Shown: positions 43,019 to 52,510, counted from the first letter of the stretch. The stretch: 64,000 nt of DNA from an uncultured Roseicyclus sp. (GCF_937892565.1 NZ_CALAHQ010000060.1:1-64000), one strand, 5' to 3'. Program-made: numbers and translations. Notes: generated by a model from the sequence alone, not told the origin.

Positions 43019-43660
43019 GTGCGGTCCGTATTGGCATATGGGGATTCCAACACGCACGGCACGGTGCCGATGCGGCACGCACATGATCTCCGCCGTTATG
43101 ATCGTGAAATCCGTTGGACAGGGCACGCGGCCGCCTGTTTGCCCAAGGACGTCCATATCATCGAAGAAGGCCACCCCGGGCGCACGACGCTGCATGACGA
43201 TCCGATCGAAGGCGCGCACAAGAACGGGCTGACGGTTCTGCCCGCGCTTCTTGAAACCCACCGCCCCCTTGAGGCGGTGGTCTTGATGCTGGGAACAAAC
43301 GACATGAAGGCCCGCTTTCCGGTGACCGCGATGGATGTGGCGCGCGCGGTCGAGCGGCTGGCCATGGTTGTGATTGGCTCGGGTGCAGGCCCCGATCTGG
43401 GGTGCCCGAAGCTTTTGATCGTGGCGCCGCCGCCGATCCAGGAGGTCGGCTGTCTGGCCGAGATGTTCCAAGGGGGTGCCGCGCGATCGCATCGGCTGGG
43501 CGCGGCGATGGCGGCGATGGCTTCGCGCACGGGCATCAGCTTTGTGGATGCAGGCCAGCACATCACCGTGTCGCCGACAGATGGCATCCATTTCGAGCCC
43601 GAGGCGCATGCGGTCCTTGGGCGCACCATCGGCGCGGCACTTGCGCGGTTGCTGGATTAA
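43019..43660 (+). CDS. SGNH/GDSL-type hydrolase
   Basis: Protein of 213 residues. Block I has the nucleophile serine in YGDSNTHG (about residues 6-13), block III is GTNDMK (about 99-104), and the catalytic D and H are in DGIHFEPE near residue 192. There is no signal peptide, so it works in the cytoplasm, most likely as an esterase removing acetyl groups from imported sugars. The start is GTG 43019, 4 bp after the ATPase stop. Confidence 0.82.
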   Translation: MRSVLAYGDSNTHGTVPMRHAHDLRRYDREIRWTGHAAACLPKDVHIIEEGHPGRTTLHDDPIEGAHKNGLTVLPALLETHRPLEAVVLMLGTNDMKARFPVTAMDVARAVERLAMVVIGSGAGPDLGCPKLLIVAPPPIQEVGCLAEMFQGGAARSHRLGAAMAAMASRTGISFVDAGQHITVSPTDGIHFEPEAHAVLGRTIGAALARLLD

Positions 43661-43738
43661 TCACTTGCCTTGCCACGCCATCTGGCGCGCAATGGCGAAA
43701 GCGGGCCGCGTTTTCCGGCCAGATGGGGGGAGGATGGA

Positions 43739-44191
43739 ATGCTCAAGGGGTTGGATCCGCGCCTGAACGCGGATGTGCTGTATGTGCTGCGGGCGATGGG
43801 GCATGGCGATGCGCTGGTGATCGCGGATGTGAATTTCCCCTCTGATTCGGTGGCGCGGGAAACCGTCTATGGCGATCTGCTGCGGATGGACAACCTGACC
43901 GCCGCCCAATGCGTGAACGCGGTGCTGTCGGTCATGCCGCTTGACACCTTTGTCGATGATTTTGCGGGCCGGATGGAGATTGTGGGTGACCCCGACACCG
44001 TGCCACCCGTGCAAGCCGAGGTTCAGGCCGAAATCGATCACGCCGAGGGCGCAAGCCGCCCGATGATCGGGATCGAGCGCTTTGATTTCTACGACCGCGC
44101 CAAACAGGCCTATGCCGTCATCCAAACAGGCGAGCGGCGGTTTTACGGCTGTTTCATCTTGCGCAAGGGCGTCATCGCCCCAGATGCGTAA
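43739..44191 (+). CDS. fucU: L-fucose mutarotase (RbsD/FucU family)
   Basis: Protein of 150 residues. The N-terminus MLKGLDPRLNADVLYVL with RAMGHGDALVIADVNFP is the FucU form of the family, with the catalytic histidine H22 in MGHGD. It interconverts the anomers of L-fucose, feeding the anomer-specific dehydrogenase. ATG 43739 follows GGGGGGAGG. Its place behind the carbohydrate importer ATPase supports fucose as the cargo. Confidence 0.85.
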   Translation: MLKGLDPRLNADVLYVLRAMGHGDALVIADVNFPSDSVARETVYGDLLRMDNLTAAQCVNAVLSVMPLDTFVDDFAGRMEIVGDPDTVPPVQAEVQAEIDHAEGASRPMIGIERFDFYDRAKQAYAVIQTGERRFYGCFILRKGVIAPDA

Positions 44192-44225
44192 AGACACGGG
44201 CAGGGTGGGCAAGAAGGCGGAAAAG

Positions 44226-45149
44226 ATGGCTGGAAAGATCGTGATCCTTGGCGTTTTTGTTGCCGATACCGCGTATCGCGCGGCACGCCAGCCGCGGATG
44301 GGCGAAACCATCCTTGGGCAAAGCTTTGTTCTGGGACCCGGCGGCAAGGGCTCGAACCAATCGGTTGCAGCGGCACAGGCGGGGGGGGATGTGCATTTCA
44401 TCACCCGGCTTGGTGCCGATGCCTTTGCCGACATGGCCCGCGACACATGGGCGCGCGCAGGCGTGACGCCCGAGATCACGCTCGATCCCCAAAGCTACAC
44501 CGGCGCGGCCTATATCTTTGTCGAAGACGGCACCGGCAACAACGCCATCATCATCGCGCCGGGCGCGGCTGCGCGGATTTCATGCGATGATGTGGATGCG
44601 CAGGCCGCGCTTATTTCGGGGGCTGCGGTCTTTGTCACCCAGTTGGAACAGCCGATGGCGGCAGCCCATCGCGCGCTTGCCATCGCGCGCAGGGGCGGGG
44701 TGCGGACGATCCTGAACCCGGCACCTGCCGCCGCCATTTCCGACGAGATGCTGGCGCTGTGCGATATCGTCACGCCCAACGAAACCGAGGCCGAAGGCAT
44801 CACGGGCATCGCCGTCACCGATCTTGAGACCGCGCGACAGGCCGCCGCCGCGCTGCTGGCGCGTGGCGCGGGGGCTGCCATCGTGACCTTGGGTGAAAAC
44901 GGCGCGCTGTATCACGATCACACGCAGACCGTGCATGTGGCCGCGTTCAACGCGGGCGCTGTCGTGGAAACGACGGGCGCGGGCGATGCCTTTAACGGCG
45001 GTTTGGCCACGGCGCTTGCCGAAGGCATGGATCCGATCGCGGCTGTGCGGTTTGGCTGTGCCACGGCCGCCATTTCGGTCACCCGGCCGGGAACAGCCCC
45101 TGCGATGCCGTCACGCGCTGAAATCGAGGCATTGCTGGCACGCGGATAA
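44226..45149 (+). CDS. Ribokinase-like PfkB-family kinase
   Basis: Protein of 307 residues with PfkB signatures GPGGKGSNQSVAAAQAG (about 39-55) and TTGAGDAFNGG (about 249-259). The form with GKGSNQ and the NPAPA segment is that of true ribokinases. ATG 44226 follows GGCGGAAAA; a longer start overlapping the FucU stop is possible. Its substrate may be ribose or another pentose or deoxysugar; the L-fucose oxidative route itself needs no kinase. Confidence 0.85.
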   Translation: MAGKIVILGVFVADTAYRAARQPRMGETILGQSFVLGPGGKGSNQSVAAAQAGGDVHFITRLGADAFADMARDTWARAGVTPEITLDPQSYTGAAYIFVEDGTGNNAIIIAPGAAARISCDDVDAQAALISGAAVFVTQLEQPMAAAHRALAIARRGGVRTILNPAPAAAISDEMLALCDIVTPNETEAEGITGIAVTDLETARQAAAALLARGAGAAIVTLGENGALYHDHTQTVHVAAFNAGAVVETTGAGDAFNGGLATALAEGMDPIAAVRFGCATAAISVTRPGTAPAMPSRAEIEALLARG

Positions 45150-45320
45150 CGCGCACAAGGGTCATGGGCGCCCCTGTCTGCAACGCGATGCGGCCTTGCT
45201 GCACGCATGGGGCGCTGGCAAACGCCACGATCTGGACGCCAGACCGAGCGGTGCGGCCCGGCGCATGACAGCGTAACCGCGTGACCGCCACGGGCCAAAA
45301 GCCAGGCACGGGCGCTTGCA

Positions 45321-46172
45321 TCAGGCGGGCGTCAGCCCGCGCAAGCGTTCCGAACGCCGTCTGAGCAATTCGAGCGTGATCAGCAACAAGATCGACACCG
45401 TCACCAGAACCGTGGCCGCAGCCAAGATCGTGGGGCTGATCTGTTCGCGAAGCCCGGTGAACATCTGCCATGGCAAGGTCTTGTCGCCCGGTGCGCCCAG
45501 AAAGATCACCACCACCACCTCGTCGAACGAGGTGATGAAGGCAAAAAGCCCGCCCGCGACCACGCCGGGCAAAATCAGCGGCATCTGCACCTTGAAAAAG
45601 GTGCGCAGCGGACCCGCCCCAAGGCTGGCCGCCGCCCGCGTCAGCGAGCGGTCAAAGCCCACAAGCGTCGCGGTCACGGTGATGATCACAAAAGGCGTGC
45701 CAAGCGCCGCATGGGCCAGCACCACGCCCCAATAGGTGCCTTGCAGCCCGATGCGGGAGTAAAAGAAATACATCCCCGCCGCCGAGATCACCAAGGGCAC
45801 GATCATGGGCGAGATCAAGATCGCCATGATCGCCCCCTTGAAGGGAACATGTGATTGCGACAGGCCGATGGCGGCAAGCGTGCCCAGACCAACGGCGATC
45901 AGCATGGCGACAGGGGCGATTGACAGCGAATTGATCAGCGGAAGACGCCAGTCGGGATTGTTGAAAAAATCATCATAATGCTTGAGCGAAAACCCCGCCG
46001 GATCAAGCCGCAGCATTTCGGGCGTGAAGGTAAAGAAATCCTGCGCGTTGAACGACAGCGGAATGATCACAAGTATCGGGGCCACAAGAAAAAAGAAGAT
46101 CAGCCCGCACAACACGCGGAATGTGACATGCCAGATCCGTTGCAGGGGGGTGGCGTAGACGGGCAAGCTCAT
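45321..46172 (-). CDS. ABC transporter permease (PotC type)
   Basis: Protein of 283 residues with six membrane segments and an EAA-like loop (TRAAASLGAGPLRTFF, about 190-205). It is the last gene of the creatinase-ABC operon and pairs with the larger PotB-type permease. GGAG lies 12 nt before the ATG. Confidence 0.88.
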   Translation of the reverse strand: MSLPVYATPLQRIWHVTFRVLCGLIFFFLVAPILVIIPLSFNAQDFFTFTPEMLRLDPAGFSLKHYDDFFNNPDWRLPLINSLSIAPVAMLIAVGLGTLAAIGLSQSHVPFKGAIMAILISPMIVPLVISAAGMYFFYSRIGLQGTYWGVVLAHAALGTPFVIITVTATLVGFDRSLTRAAASLGAGPLRTFFKVQMPLILPGVVAGGLFAFITSFDEVVVVIFLGAPGDKTLPWQMFTGLREQISPTILAAATVLVTVSILLLITLELLRRRSERLRGLTPA

Positions 46173-46247
46173 GGTTGCGATGCTCCGTCGGCCGATGCGC
46201 CGCGCAGGGGTGTTGCACACCATGCCCGGCGGGTCTGTGAGGCATGA

Positions 46248-47882
46248 TCAGCCGAATTTGACATTTTTCACCCCGACAAAGCGGTCGTACACCCAGTAAA
46301 GCACCAGCACCACAAGCAACAGGATCGTGCCCAGCGCCGCGGCCAGACCCCAGTTCAGCGAAGTGCCGATATGATAGGCGATGCGGTTCGAGATGAAGAC
46401 GCCGCGCGCGCCCCCCATCAGCTCGGGGGTGATGTAGTAGCCGATCGCCAGAATGAACACGAGGATCGACCCCGCGGCAATGCCGGGCACGGATTGCGGG
46501 AAATAGACCCGCCAGAATGCGCTCCAGTCATTTGCGCCCAGCGATTTGGCCGCCCGCATATAGGTGCCCGGAATGGTCTTCATCACCGAATAGAGCGGCA
46601 AGATCATGAAGGGCAGCAAGATATGCGTCATCGCGATGATGGTGCCGAGCTGGTTGTTGATCATGACCAGACGACCATCATCGCTGATCAGTCCGATCCA
46701 CACGAGGACATCGTTGATCACCCCTTGCCGCTGAAGCAACACTTTCCACGCCGATGTGCGCACCAGAAGCGATGTCCAGAAGGGCAACAGCACCAGGATC
46801 ATCAACAGGTTGGCCTGCCGCGATGGCAGGTTGGCCAGAAGCCACGCCACCGGATACCCCAGCAAAAGGCATAAGCCCGTGATCGTCAGCGACAGCCACA
46901 TCGTGCGCAGGAACAACAAGATGTAGACCTGTTCCTCGACGGGGCGGGGCGCGATGCCGTCGGGGGTCTTGCCCAGATCAACGGCGTTCAGGAAATAGCC
47001 CGGCGTGTAGGGGGCGGAATACATGGCGATGACCGCCCATGGGGTCGGTGTCGCCCAGCGGTCATTGCTGGCCCCAAAGGCTGCGACGAAATCCGTTGCG
47101 GGCAGATCCGCCTGTGCGATGGCGGCAAGACGCAGCGCATGATCGCCTTGGAAAGCTTGTGCGGCCGATGGCGTGGCGGTGATCTCTTCGACCAGGGTGA
47201 TGGCCACCAGATGCCATGGATCCTGGCGGGTCGGGCTGCGGTCGTTTTCCTGTTGGGTGATGCGGGCGAAGCTGCCGTAGATTTCGGCGGTGTCGGGCAG
47301 CGCGCTTGATGCGGTGTCCGATAGCCGGAACGCAGGCTCGCCGCTGCGGTTGCCCGATGCCGACCAGGCCGCTTGTTCGGCGATCCATGCAGGGTCTGCC
47401 AGCAGATCGACCCAGGTCGCGGCCTCGGTCCAGGCGGGGTCCAATGCGCCCAATGCTGCGCTGACGTCTTCGCCGATATCTTCCACATCGCGGCCGGTGC
47501 TGCGAAGCAGCGACGACATCCCCGAAGCTTCGTAATTGAGCCGCGATCCAAGCCGCGTGTGCGTCTTGCGTTCCACCGCGATCACAAGATCATGACCAAG
47601 CGCACGAAACGCGGCCTCGCCGGGTGGCGCGTCCGAGGCCGGATCCCAATCTGCCAGCGCTTTGACGGTGCGGGGCAATGTTTCGGACACGATCTGGTTT
47701 TCCACCGACCGAAACAGCATGTCGCCAATCGGGGCCAGAAAGGTAAACAGGACAAACACCAGAAGTGGAGCGATCAACACAAAAGCGCGCAGTTTCTGAC
47801 GCCGCAAGGCGCGGTTCAGGCTGCGCTTGAGCGGCATGCCATCGGCGCTGAGCGCCGCTGCGCTGGCGGTGTGATCGGTCAT
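46248..47882 (-). CDS. ABC transporter permease (PotB type) with a large extracytoplasmic insert
   Basis: Protein of 544 residues, against about 280-300 for ordinary PotB proteins. The first membrane segment is at about 33-58; the next starts at about 315. The intervening 250 hydrophilic residues should lie in the periplasm. From 315 on it is a normal permease with an EAA loop (MRAAKSLGANDWSAF). The insert has no recognisable domain. The reading frame is intact, so it is not a frameshift artefact. Confidence 0.85.
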   Translation of the reverse strand: MTDHTASAAALSADGMPLKRSLNRALRRQKLRAFVLIAPLLVFVLFTFLAPIGDMLFRSVENQIVSETLPRTVKALADWDPASDAPPGEAAFRALGHDLVIAVERKTHTRLGSRLNYEASGMSSLLRSTGRDVEDIGEDVSAALGALDPAWTEAATWVDLLADPAWIAEQAAWSASGNRSGEPAFRLSDTASSALPDTAEIYGSFARITQQENDRSPTRQDPWHLVAITLVEEITATPSAAQAFQGDHALRLAAIAQADLPATDFVAAFGASNDRWATPTPWAVIAMYSAPYTPGYFLNAVDLGKTPDGIAPRPVEEQVYILLFLRTMWLSLTITGLCLLLGYPVAWLLANLPSRQANLLMILVLLPFWTSLLVRTSAWKVLLQRQGVINDVLVWIGLISDDGRLVMINNQLGTIIAMTHILLPFMILPLYSVMKTIPGTYMRAAKSLGANDWSAFWRVYFPQSVPGIAAGSILVFILAIGYYITPELMGGARGVFISNRIAYHIGTSLNWGLAAALGTILLLVVLVLYWVYDRFVGVKNVKFG

Positions 47883-47903
47883 CTGGTCGTCCCCGAACGG
47901 AAA

Positions 47904-47929
47904 GGGGCAGGGCGCGAACGCCCCGCCCC
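47904..47929 (-). terminator. Intercistronic hairpin after the Pot-type binding-protein gene
   Basis: An 11-bp stem with one mismatch (GGGGCAGGGCG/CGCCCCGCCCC) closed by a CGAA loop, between the binding-protein and PotB-type genes. It probably protects or attenuates the message. Confidence 0.65.
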
Positions 47930-47937
47930 AATGATGT

Positions 47938-49077
47938 TTAACGGGTCAGCCAGTTCTGAAAGACGGCCTCGACCTCGTCCTGGTTGTCGGCCCACCATTC
48001 GATGTTGTTGACAAGGAAGTTCTTCTGGTTGTCCGGGTTCGTGGGCATATGCGGCGCCATCTCGATGCCAAGTGTGGCATGGGTGGACACCAGCGGCTGC
48101 GACGATCCGCGTGCCGGGCCGTAGGAGATGTATTTGGCCTGATCGGCCAGACGCTGCGTATCGGTCGCAAAGTTCAGGAAGTGCATGACGCGGTTCATGC
48201 GGGCGTCATCCAGACCTTCGGGAATGACCCAGCCGTCATAGTCGAACACTTGCCAATCCCACAGCATCCCGATCGGCTGGTTCTGTTCCACGATCGCCGA
48301 GAACAGACGCCCGTTATAGGTCGAGCCGATCACCACTTCGCCATCTGCCAGAAGCTGCGGTGTTTCGGCACCGGCCGACCACCACACGACGCTGTCGCGA
48401 ATGGTGTCGAGCTTGGCCAGCGCGCGATCCACGCCGCCTTCGGACGACAAGACGTCATAGATATCGTCTTTTGCGACGCCATCGCAGAGCAGCGCCCATT
48501 CGAGGTTCTTCTTGGGCCGCCCTTCCAGCGCGCGCATCCCCGGGAAGGTCTCAAGATCAAACACGGCGCACAGGCTGTCGGGGGTGGCACCGTTCCATGC
48601 GGCGACATCGGTGCGATAGCCAAAGGTGGTCGAGAACACGATCTGCGGCACGAAGCATTCGTTGATGATCGACCCCGACGTGCCAAAGTCATCCGTCGGC
48701 GTGCTGCCATCGTCCCCGGCGGCCAGAACAGCGTCGAAATCCACCTCGAGGGCCAGACCTTCGTCACAGGCGCGCTGGCTGTCGGGCCCTTCCACGTCGA
48801 CCAGATCATAGGTCATGTTGCCCGCTTCGGAGGCCGCGCGCATCTTGGCCACGGCTTCGTTGGAACCTTCGTCCCAGGTGATGGTCACGCCGGTCAGCGC
48901 GGCATAGGGTTCGGCATAGGCCGCGACCTGCGACGCCTGATAGGCACCGCCCCAGGACATCAGCACCATGCTGTCGGCGCAGCTTTCACAAGCCGGAAGC
49001 TCTTGTGCAAAGGCAACGCCCCCCGTCAGGGGCAGCGTGGCAAGTGCCGTGGCACCAAGCAGTGTCTTGATCTTCAT
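47938..49077 (-). CDS. ABC transporter substrate-binding protein (PotD-like)
   Basis: Protein of 379 residues. Sec signal peptide over residues 1-25 (cleavage near AFAQ before ELPACESC). MVLMSWGGAYQ (about 36-46) is the N-terminal beta strand typical of PotD/spermidine-type proteins. The cysteine pair near the mature N-terminus may form a disulfide. Because the operon begins with creatinase, creatine or a related guanidino compound is a better guess for the ligand than a polyamine. Confidence 0.88.
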   Translation of the reverse strand: MKIKTLLGATALATLPLTGGVAFAQELPACESCADSMVLMSWGGAYQASQVAAYAEPYAALTGVTITWDEGSNEAVAKMRAASEAGNMTYDLVDVEGPDSQRACDEGLALEVDFDAVLAAGDDGSTPTDDFGTSGSIINECFVPQIVFSTTFGYRTDVAAWNGATPDSLCAVFDLETFPGMRALEGRPKKNLEWALLCDGVAKDDIYDVLSSEGGVDRALAKLDTIRDSVVWWSAGAETPQLLADGEVVIGSTYNGRLFSAIVEQNQPIGMLWDWQVFDYDGWVIPEGLDDARMNRVMHFLNFATDTQRLADQAKYISYGPARGSSQPLVSTHATLGIEMAPHMPTNPDNQKNFLVNNIEWWADNQDEVEAVFQNWLTR

Positions 49078-49119
49078 CTTGAAACTCCGTGTTGAGGGTT
49101 TTCGGTCTTTTTTTTGTCG

Positions 49120-50247
49120 TTATGTTCCCTGAGGCGCGTCAAGCGCGCGACAGTCTTCTGGCAACCAGCCCACTTCGATGCGTGTGCCGGGCTGGTGACG
49201 GATCTGGTCGGGGGCGTTGCGTGTCTTGATCACAAAATCATCATGCCCCGCGACCCGAAGTCTGGTGCGAAAGATATCACCCATGTAGATGAATTCGAGC
49301 ACTTCGGCTTGCAGCGTGTGCGCCCCTTGGCGGAACCGGTCCTTGTTGGTTTCCACCCGCTCGGGCCGGATCGATATCTGCGTGCGATCGCCCACTTTGG
49401 ACACATTGATCGGCTTGGCGTCGATCTCGTCGCCCGAATCCAACCGCACGATGCAGGTGCCGCCATCGATGCGCGTGACGGTCCCCATCAGACGGTTGTT
49501 TTCACCGATGAACTGCGCGACAAAGCTGTTGGCGGGATGCTCGTACAGATCCGAGGGCGACGCCAGTTGCTGGATGCGCCCGTCGTTGAACACCGCCACC
49601 CGGTCCGACATGGTCAGCGCTTCGGTCTGATCATGGGTCACATAGACCACGGTGATGCCCAGATCATGGGCAATGCGGGTGATTTCGAACTGCATCTGTT
49701 CGCGCAATTGCTTGTCAAGTGCGCCAAGCGGCTCATCCATCAACACCAGCTCGGGTTCGAACACCAGGGCGCGCGCCAGCGCGATGCGCTGCTGTTGGCC
49801 GCCCGACAGCTGTGCCGGTCGGCGCCCGCCGAATTCGCCCATCTGCACCATGTCCAGCGCGCGTTGAACCTTGGCCTCGCGCTCGGATTTGCCGATCTTG
49901 CGGACCTCCAGCGGAAAGGCCAGATTTTCGGCCACGGACATGTGCGGGAACAGGGCGTAGTTCTGAAACACCATGCCGATACCGCGCTTGTGCGGCGGCA
50001 CGGTGTTGATGTTGCGCCCCTTGAGCCGGATTTCGCCGCTGGTGGCGGTTTCGAACCCGGCCAGCATCATCAGACAGGTCGTCTTGCCCGACCCCGAAGG
50101 GCCGAGCATGGTCAGAAATTCACCCTTGGGAACCGACAGGTTCAGATCCTTCACGACCAGCGTGATGCCGTCGTAGCTTTTCTGAACCCCGTCAAACACC
50201 ACGAAGTCGTCGGTGCCTGCCAACTTCAAAGGGCCAGTCTCCGCCAT
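49120..50247 (-). CDS. ABC transporter ATP-binding protein (PotA type)
   Basis: Protein of 375 residues. Walker A GPSGSGKTT (about 49-57), signature LSGGQQQRIALARAL (about 146), Walker B LVLMDEPLGALD, and a C-terminal TOBE domain. It energises the Pot-type importer. The gene lies 70 bp after creatinase and 42 bp before the binding protein. Confidence 0.92.
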   Translation of the reverse strand: MAETGPLKLAGTDDFVVFDGVQKSYDGITLVVKDLNLSVPKGEFLTMLGPSGSGKTTCLMMLAGFETATSGEIRLKGRNINTVPPHKRGIGMVFQNYALFPHMSVAENLAFPLEVRKIGKSEREAKVQRALDMVQMGEFGGRRPAQLSGGQQQRIALARALVFEPELVLMDEPLGALDKQLREQMQFEITRIAHDLGITVVYVTHDQTEALTMSDRVAVFNDGRIQQLASPSDLYEHPANSFVAQFIGENNRLMGTVTRIDGGTCIVRLDSGDEIDAKPINVSKVGDRTQISIRPERVETNKDRFRQGAHTLQAEVLEFIYMGDIFRTRLRVAGHDDFVIKTRNAPDQIRHQPGTRIEVGWLPEDCRALDAPQGT

Positions 50248-50317
50248 CCAGATCTCCCCGTTCCCGGCATTGCGTCTGCTCGAGGTGCCATTGCCTCAAT
50301 CGATCATGGGCCGTGGA

Positions 50318-51532
50318 TCAACCCGGAAGGATAAGATGCTCAGGGCCATATGGGAACCCTGTAATGTTGCGATTGCCCGCTTCGGTCACGACAAGGATGT
50401 CATGCTCGCGATATCCGCCCGCACCCGGCAGGGTTTCGGGGATGGTGATCATCGGCTCCATCGACACGACCATGCCCGGTTCCAGCACGGTGTCGCAATC
50501 TTCGCGCAATTCCAGCCCCGCCTCGCGCCCGTAGTAGTGGCACAGCACCCCGAAGCTGTGGCCATAGCCAAAGCTTCTGAATTGCAACAGGTTTTCGGCG
50601 GCATACATTTCGTTGAGCTCACGCGCGATGTCCGAACAGCGGTTGCCCGGCACCAGCAGCGCCTTGCCCCGATCATGCACGCGACAGTTGAATTCCCACA
50701 GCCTCAGATGTTCGTCGCTGGGCGTGCCCGCGAACAATGTCCGCTCAAGCGCCACATAGTAGCCTGCCACCATCGGAAAGCAGTTGAGCGACAGGATGTC
50801 GCCCCGCTCAATTTTCCGGCTGGTGACCGGATTATGGGCACCATCCGTGTTGATGCCCGATTGAAACCACGTCCAGGTATCCAGCAATTCGCCGCCGGGC
50901 CATGTCTTGGCGATTTCCCGCACCATCGTGGCCGTGGAATGCAGCGCCACCTCATGCTCGGGGGTGCCAACGGTCGCGGCTTCGGCGCATGCCGCGCCAC
51001 CGATATCGGCGATGCGGGTCATGTGTTCGATATGGGCGATTTCCGAGGCCGATTTGATCATCCGCTGACGCATGGCGATGGCTGCGATATCGACGAATTC
51101 GACCTGTGGGAATTCATGCCGCAACAGCGCAAAGGTATCGAGCGAAATATGGTCGAACTCGATGCCCAACCGCTTTACGCCCGCGATGACCTGTCGCACG
51201 GCGTGAAACCAGTTGTCCTTTTGCCAATCGGTATAGGTGATGTTGCGCCCGCCATAGGTCCGGCGCCACGGCTGGCCCCCATCGATGCCCGCGCTGATCG
51301 ATGTCATCTGCTGATGGTCGACCACAAGCCCGTAGCGACGGCCAAAGTAGCAATACAGGAAATCACTATAATAGTTGATGTTGTGGTAGCTGGTGAACAA
51401 TGCGGCGTCGATCTTGGCCTCGGCCATGCTCAGACGGATTGCCGTGATGCGGCGCTCCATCTCGGCGGCGGGAAAGGTGGGCGTCACGGGCGCCCCGTTG
51501 CCCACATAATTCTGAAGCCGTTCGCGCTGCAT
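50318..51532 (-). CDS. Creatinase (creatine amidinohydrolase)
   Basis: Protein of 404 residues; the Pseudomonas putida enzyme has 403. It shares long segments with that enzyme as I recall it: FTSYHNINYYSDFLY, SAxIDGGQPWRR, DTWTWFQSGINTDGAHNPV and ELREDxDTVLEPGMVVSMEP. The catalytic histidine is H233 (H232 in P. putida). It splits creatine into sarcosine and urea. ATG 51532 has AAGGGTG upstream. It heads the Pot-type transporter operon, divergent from a LysR gene. An M24 peptidase or ectoine hydrolase is less likely given these segments. Confidence 0.88.
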   Translation of the reverse strand: MQRERLQNYVGNGAPVTPTFPAAEMERRITAIRLSMAEAKIDAALFTSYHNINYYSDFLYCYFGRRYGLVVDHQQMTSISAGIDGGQPWRRTYGGRNITYTDWQKDNWFHAVRQVIAGVKRLGIEFDHISLDTFALLRHEFPQVEFVDIAAIAMRQRMIKSASEIAHIEHMTRIADIGGAACAEAATVGTPEHEVALHSTATMVREIAKTWPGGELLDTWTWFQSGINTDGAHNPVTSRKIERGDILSLNCFPMVAGYYVALERTLFAGTPSDEHLRLWEFNCRVHDRGKALLVPGNRCSDIARELNEMYAAENLLQFRSFGYGHSFGVLCHYYGREAGLELREDCDTVLEPGMVVSMEPMITIPETLPGAGGYREHDILVVTEAGNRNITGFPYGPEHLILPG

Positions 51533-51601
51533 CTTGCACCCTTTTTCTGTCCAGATGGTTCGCGACACCATGGCTGACGCTGCGCTCTTGTCAAAGGAGC
51601 G

Positions 51602-51630
51602 ATTCTCATCAACTGATTAGAAATTCTCAT
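51602..51630. promoter_or_regulatory. Candidate LysR binding region
   Basis: Two direct copies of ATTCTCAT start 21 bp apart (51602-51609 and 51623-51630), two helical turns, between the divergent creatinase and LysR genes. This suits two LysR half-complexes on one DNA face; inferred from position. Confidence 0.45.
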
Positions 51631-51643
51631 GCAAGGGGCGATC

Positions 51644-52510
51644 ATGCAGGTGCCGTTGAACGCGCTTCGGGCTTTTGACGCTGTGGTGCGCAGCGGGTCG
51701 TTCAAAGGGGCTGCACAAATTTTATGCGTGACGCAATCGGCGGTCAGCCATCAGGTGCGCCATCTTGAAGACTGGCTGGGCCGTCCGCTGTTTGATCGCA
51801 GCGGCCCAAGACCCCGTTTGTTGCCCGAGGCCCATGATCTGGCGCGGGTCGCGGCGCTTTCGCTTGACGGCATCGCCGCTGCCTGTGCCCGGCTGGGGGT
51901 CGAGGCGCGGAATGGACCTTTGGTGATTGCGGCGATTCCGTCGGTGGCTTTGTGCTGGCTCATTCCGCGATTGGCGGGCTTTCGCGCGGCCCACCCCGAG
52001 ATCGAGGTGCGCATCATCTACGCCTTTCACGGGCAAGAGGTCGATTTTTCCGAAGTGGATCTGGCGTTTCTCTATTCTGCGGGCCCCTTGGGTCTTGTTC
52101 CGGGGACCATTGGCGAACTGTTCTTGCCGGGGGCGGCCGTGCCTGTGGTCAGCGCCTCGCTTGCGGGGGGGCGGCTCGACGAGATGCAGCTGTTGCACGA
52201 CACCGACGAAGCCGGCTGGCGGCTGTGGTTCGCGCGCACGGGGCAGCGCGCACCGCCCACTTTTTCAGGGCCGTTGTTTCAGGATTTCAACCTGTTGCGC
52301 GCTGCCGTTTTGGCAGGGCAGGGGGTGGCGCTGTGCCCCCGGGCGATGATCAAGGATGATCTGGAGGCGGGTCGGCTGTGTCAACTGTCCGATGTCAGCG
52401 TCATGGACGACACCGGATACCACGTCTTGCGCGCGCAGGGGCGCACCCGCAAAGGGGTGAGCGAGTTTTGGGATTGGGTCATGGCGCAAGACCCCTTGCC
52501 GGGTGCTTAG
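51644..52510 (+). CDS. LysR family regulator (GcvA-like)
   Basis: Protein of 288 residues. The winged helix-turn-helix at residues 3-60 contains FKGAAQILCVTQSAVSHQV and is followed by LGRPLFDR, the GcvA-type form; a substrate domain follows from about residue 88. ATG 51644 has AAGGGGCG upstream and is preferred to ATG 51629. It is divergent from the creatinase operon and is its likely regulator. Confidence 0.9.
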   Translation: MQVPLNALRAFDAVVRSGSFKGAAQILCVTQSAVSHQVRHLEDWLGRPLFDRSGPRPRLLPEAHDLARVAALSLDGIAAACARLGVEARNGPLVIAAIPSVALCWLIPRLAGFRAAHPEIEVRIIYAFHGQEVDFSEVDLAFLYSAGPLGLVPGTIGELFLPGAAVPVVSASLAGGRLDEMQLLHDTDEAGWRLWFARTGQRAPPTFSGPLFQDFNLLRAAVLAGQGVALCPRAMIKDDLEAGRLCQLSDVSVMDDTGYHVLRAQGRTRKGVSEFWDWVMAQDPLPGA

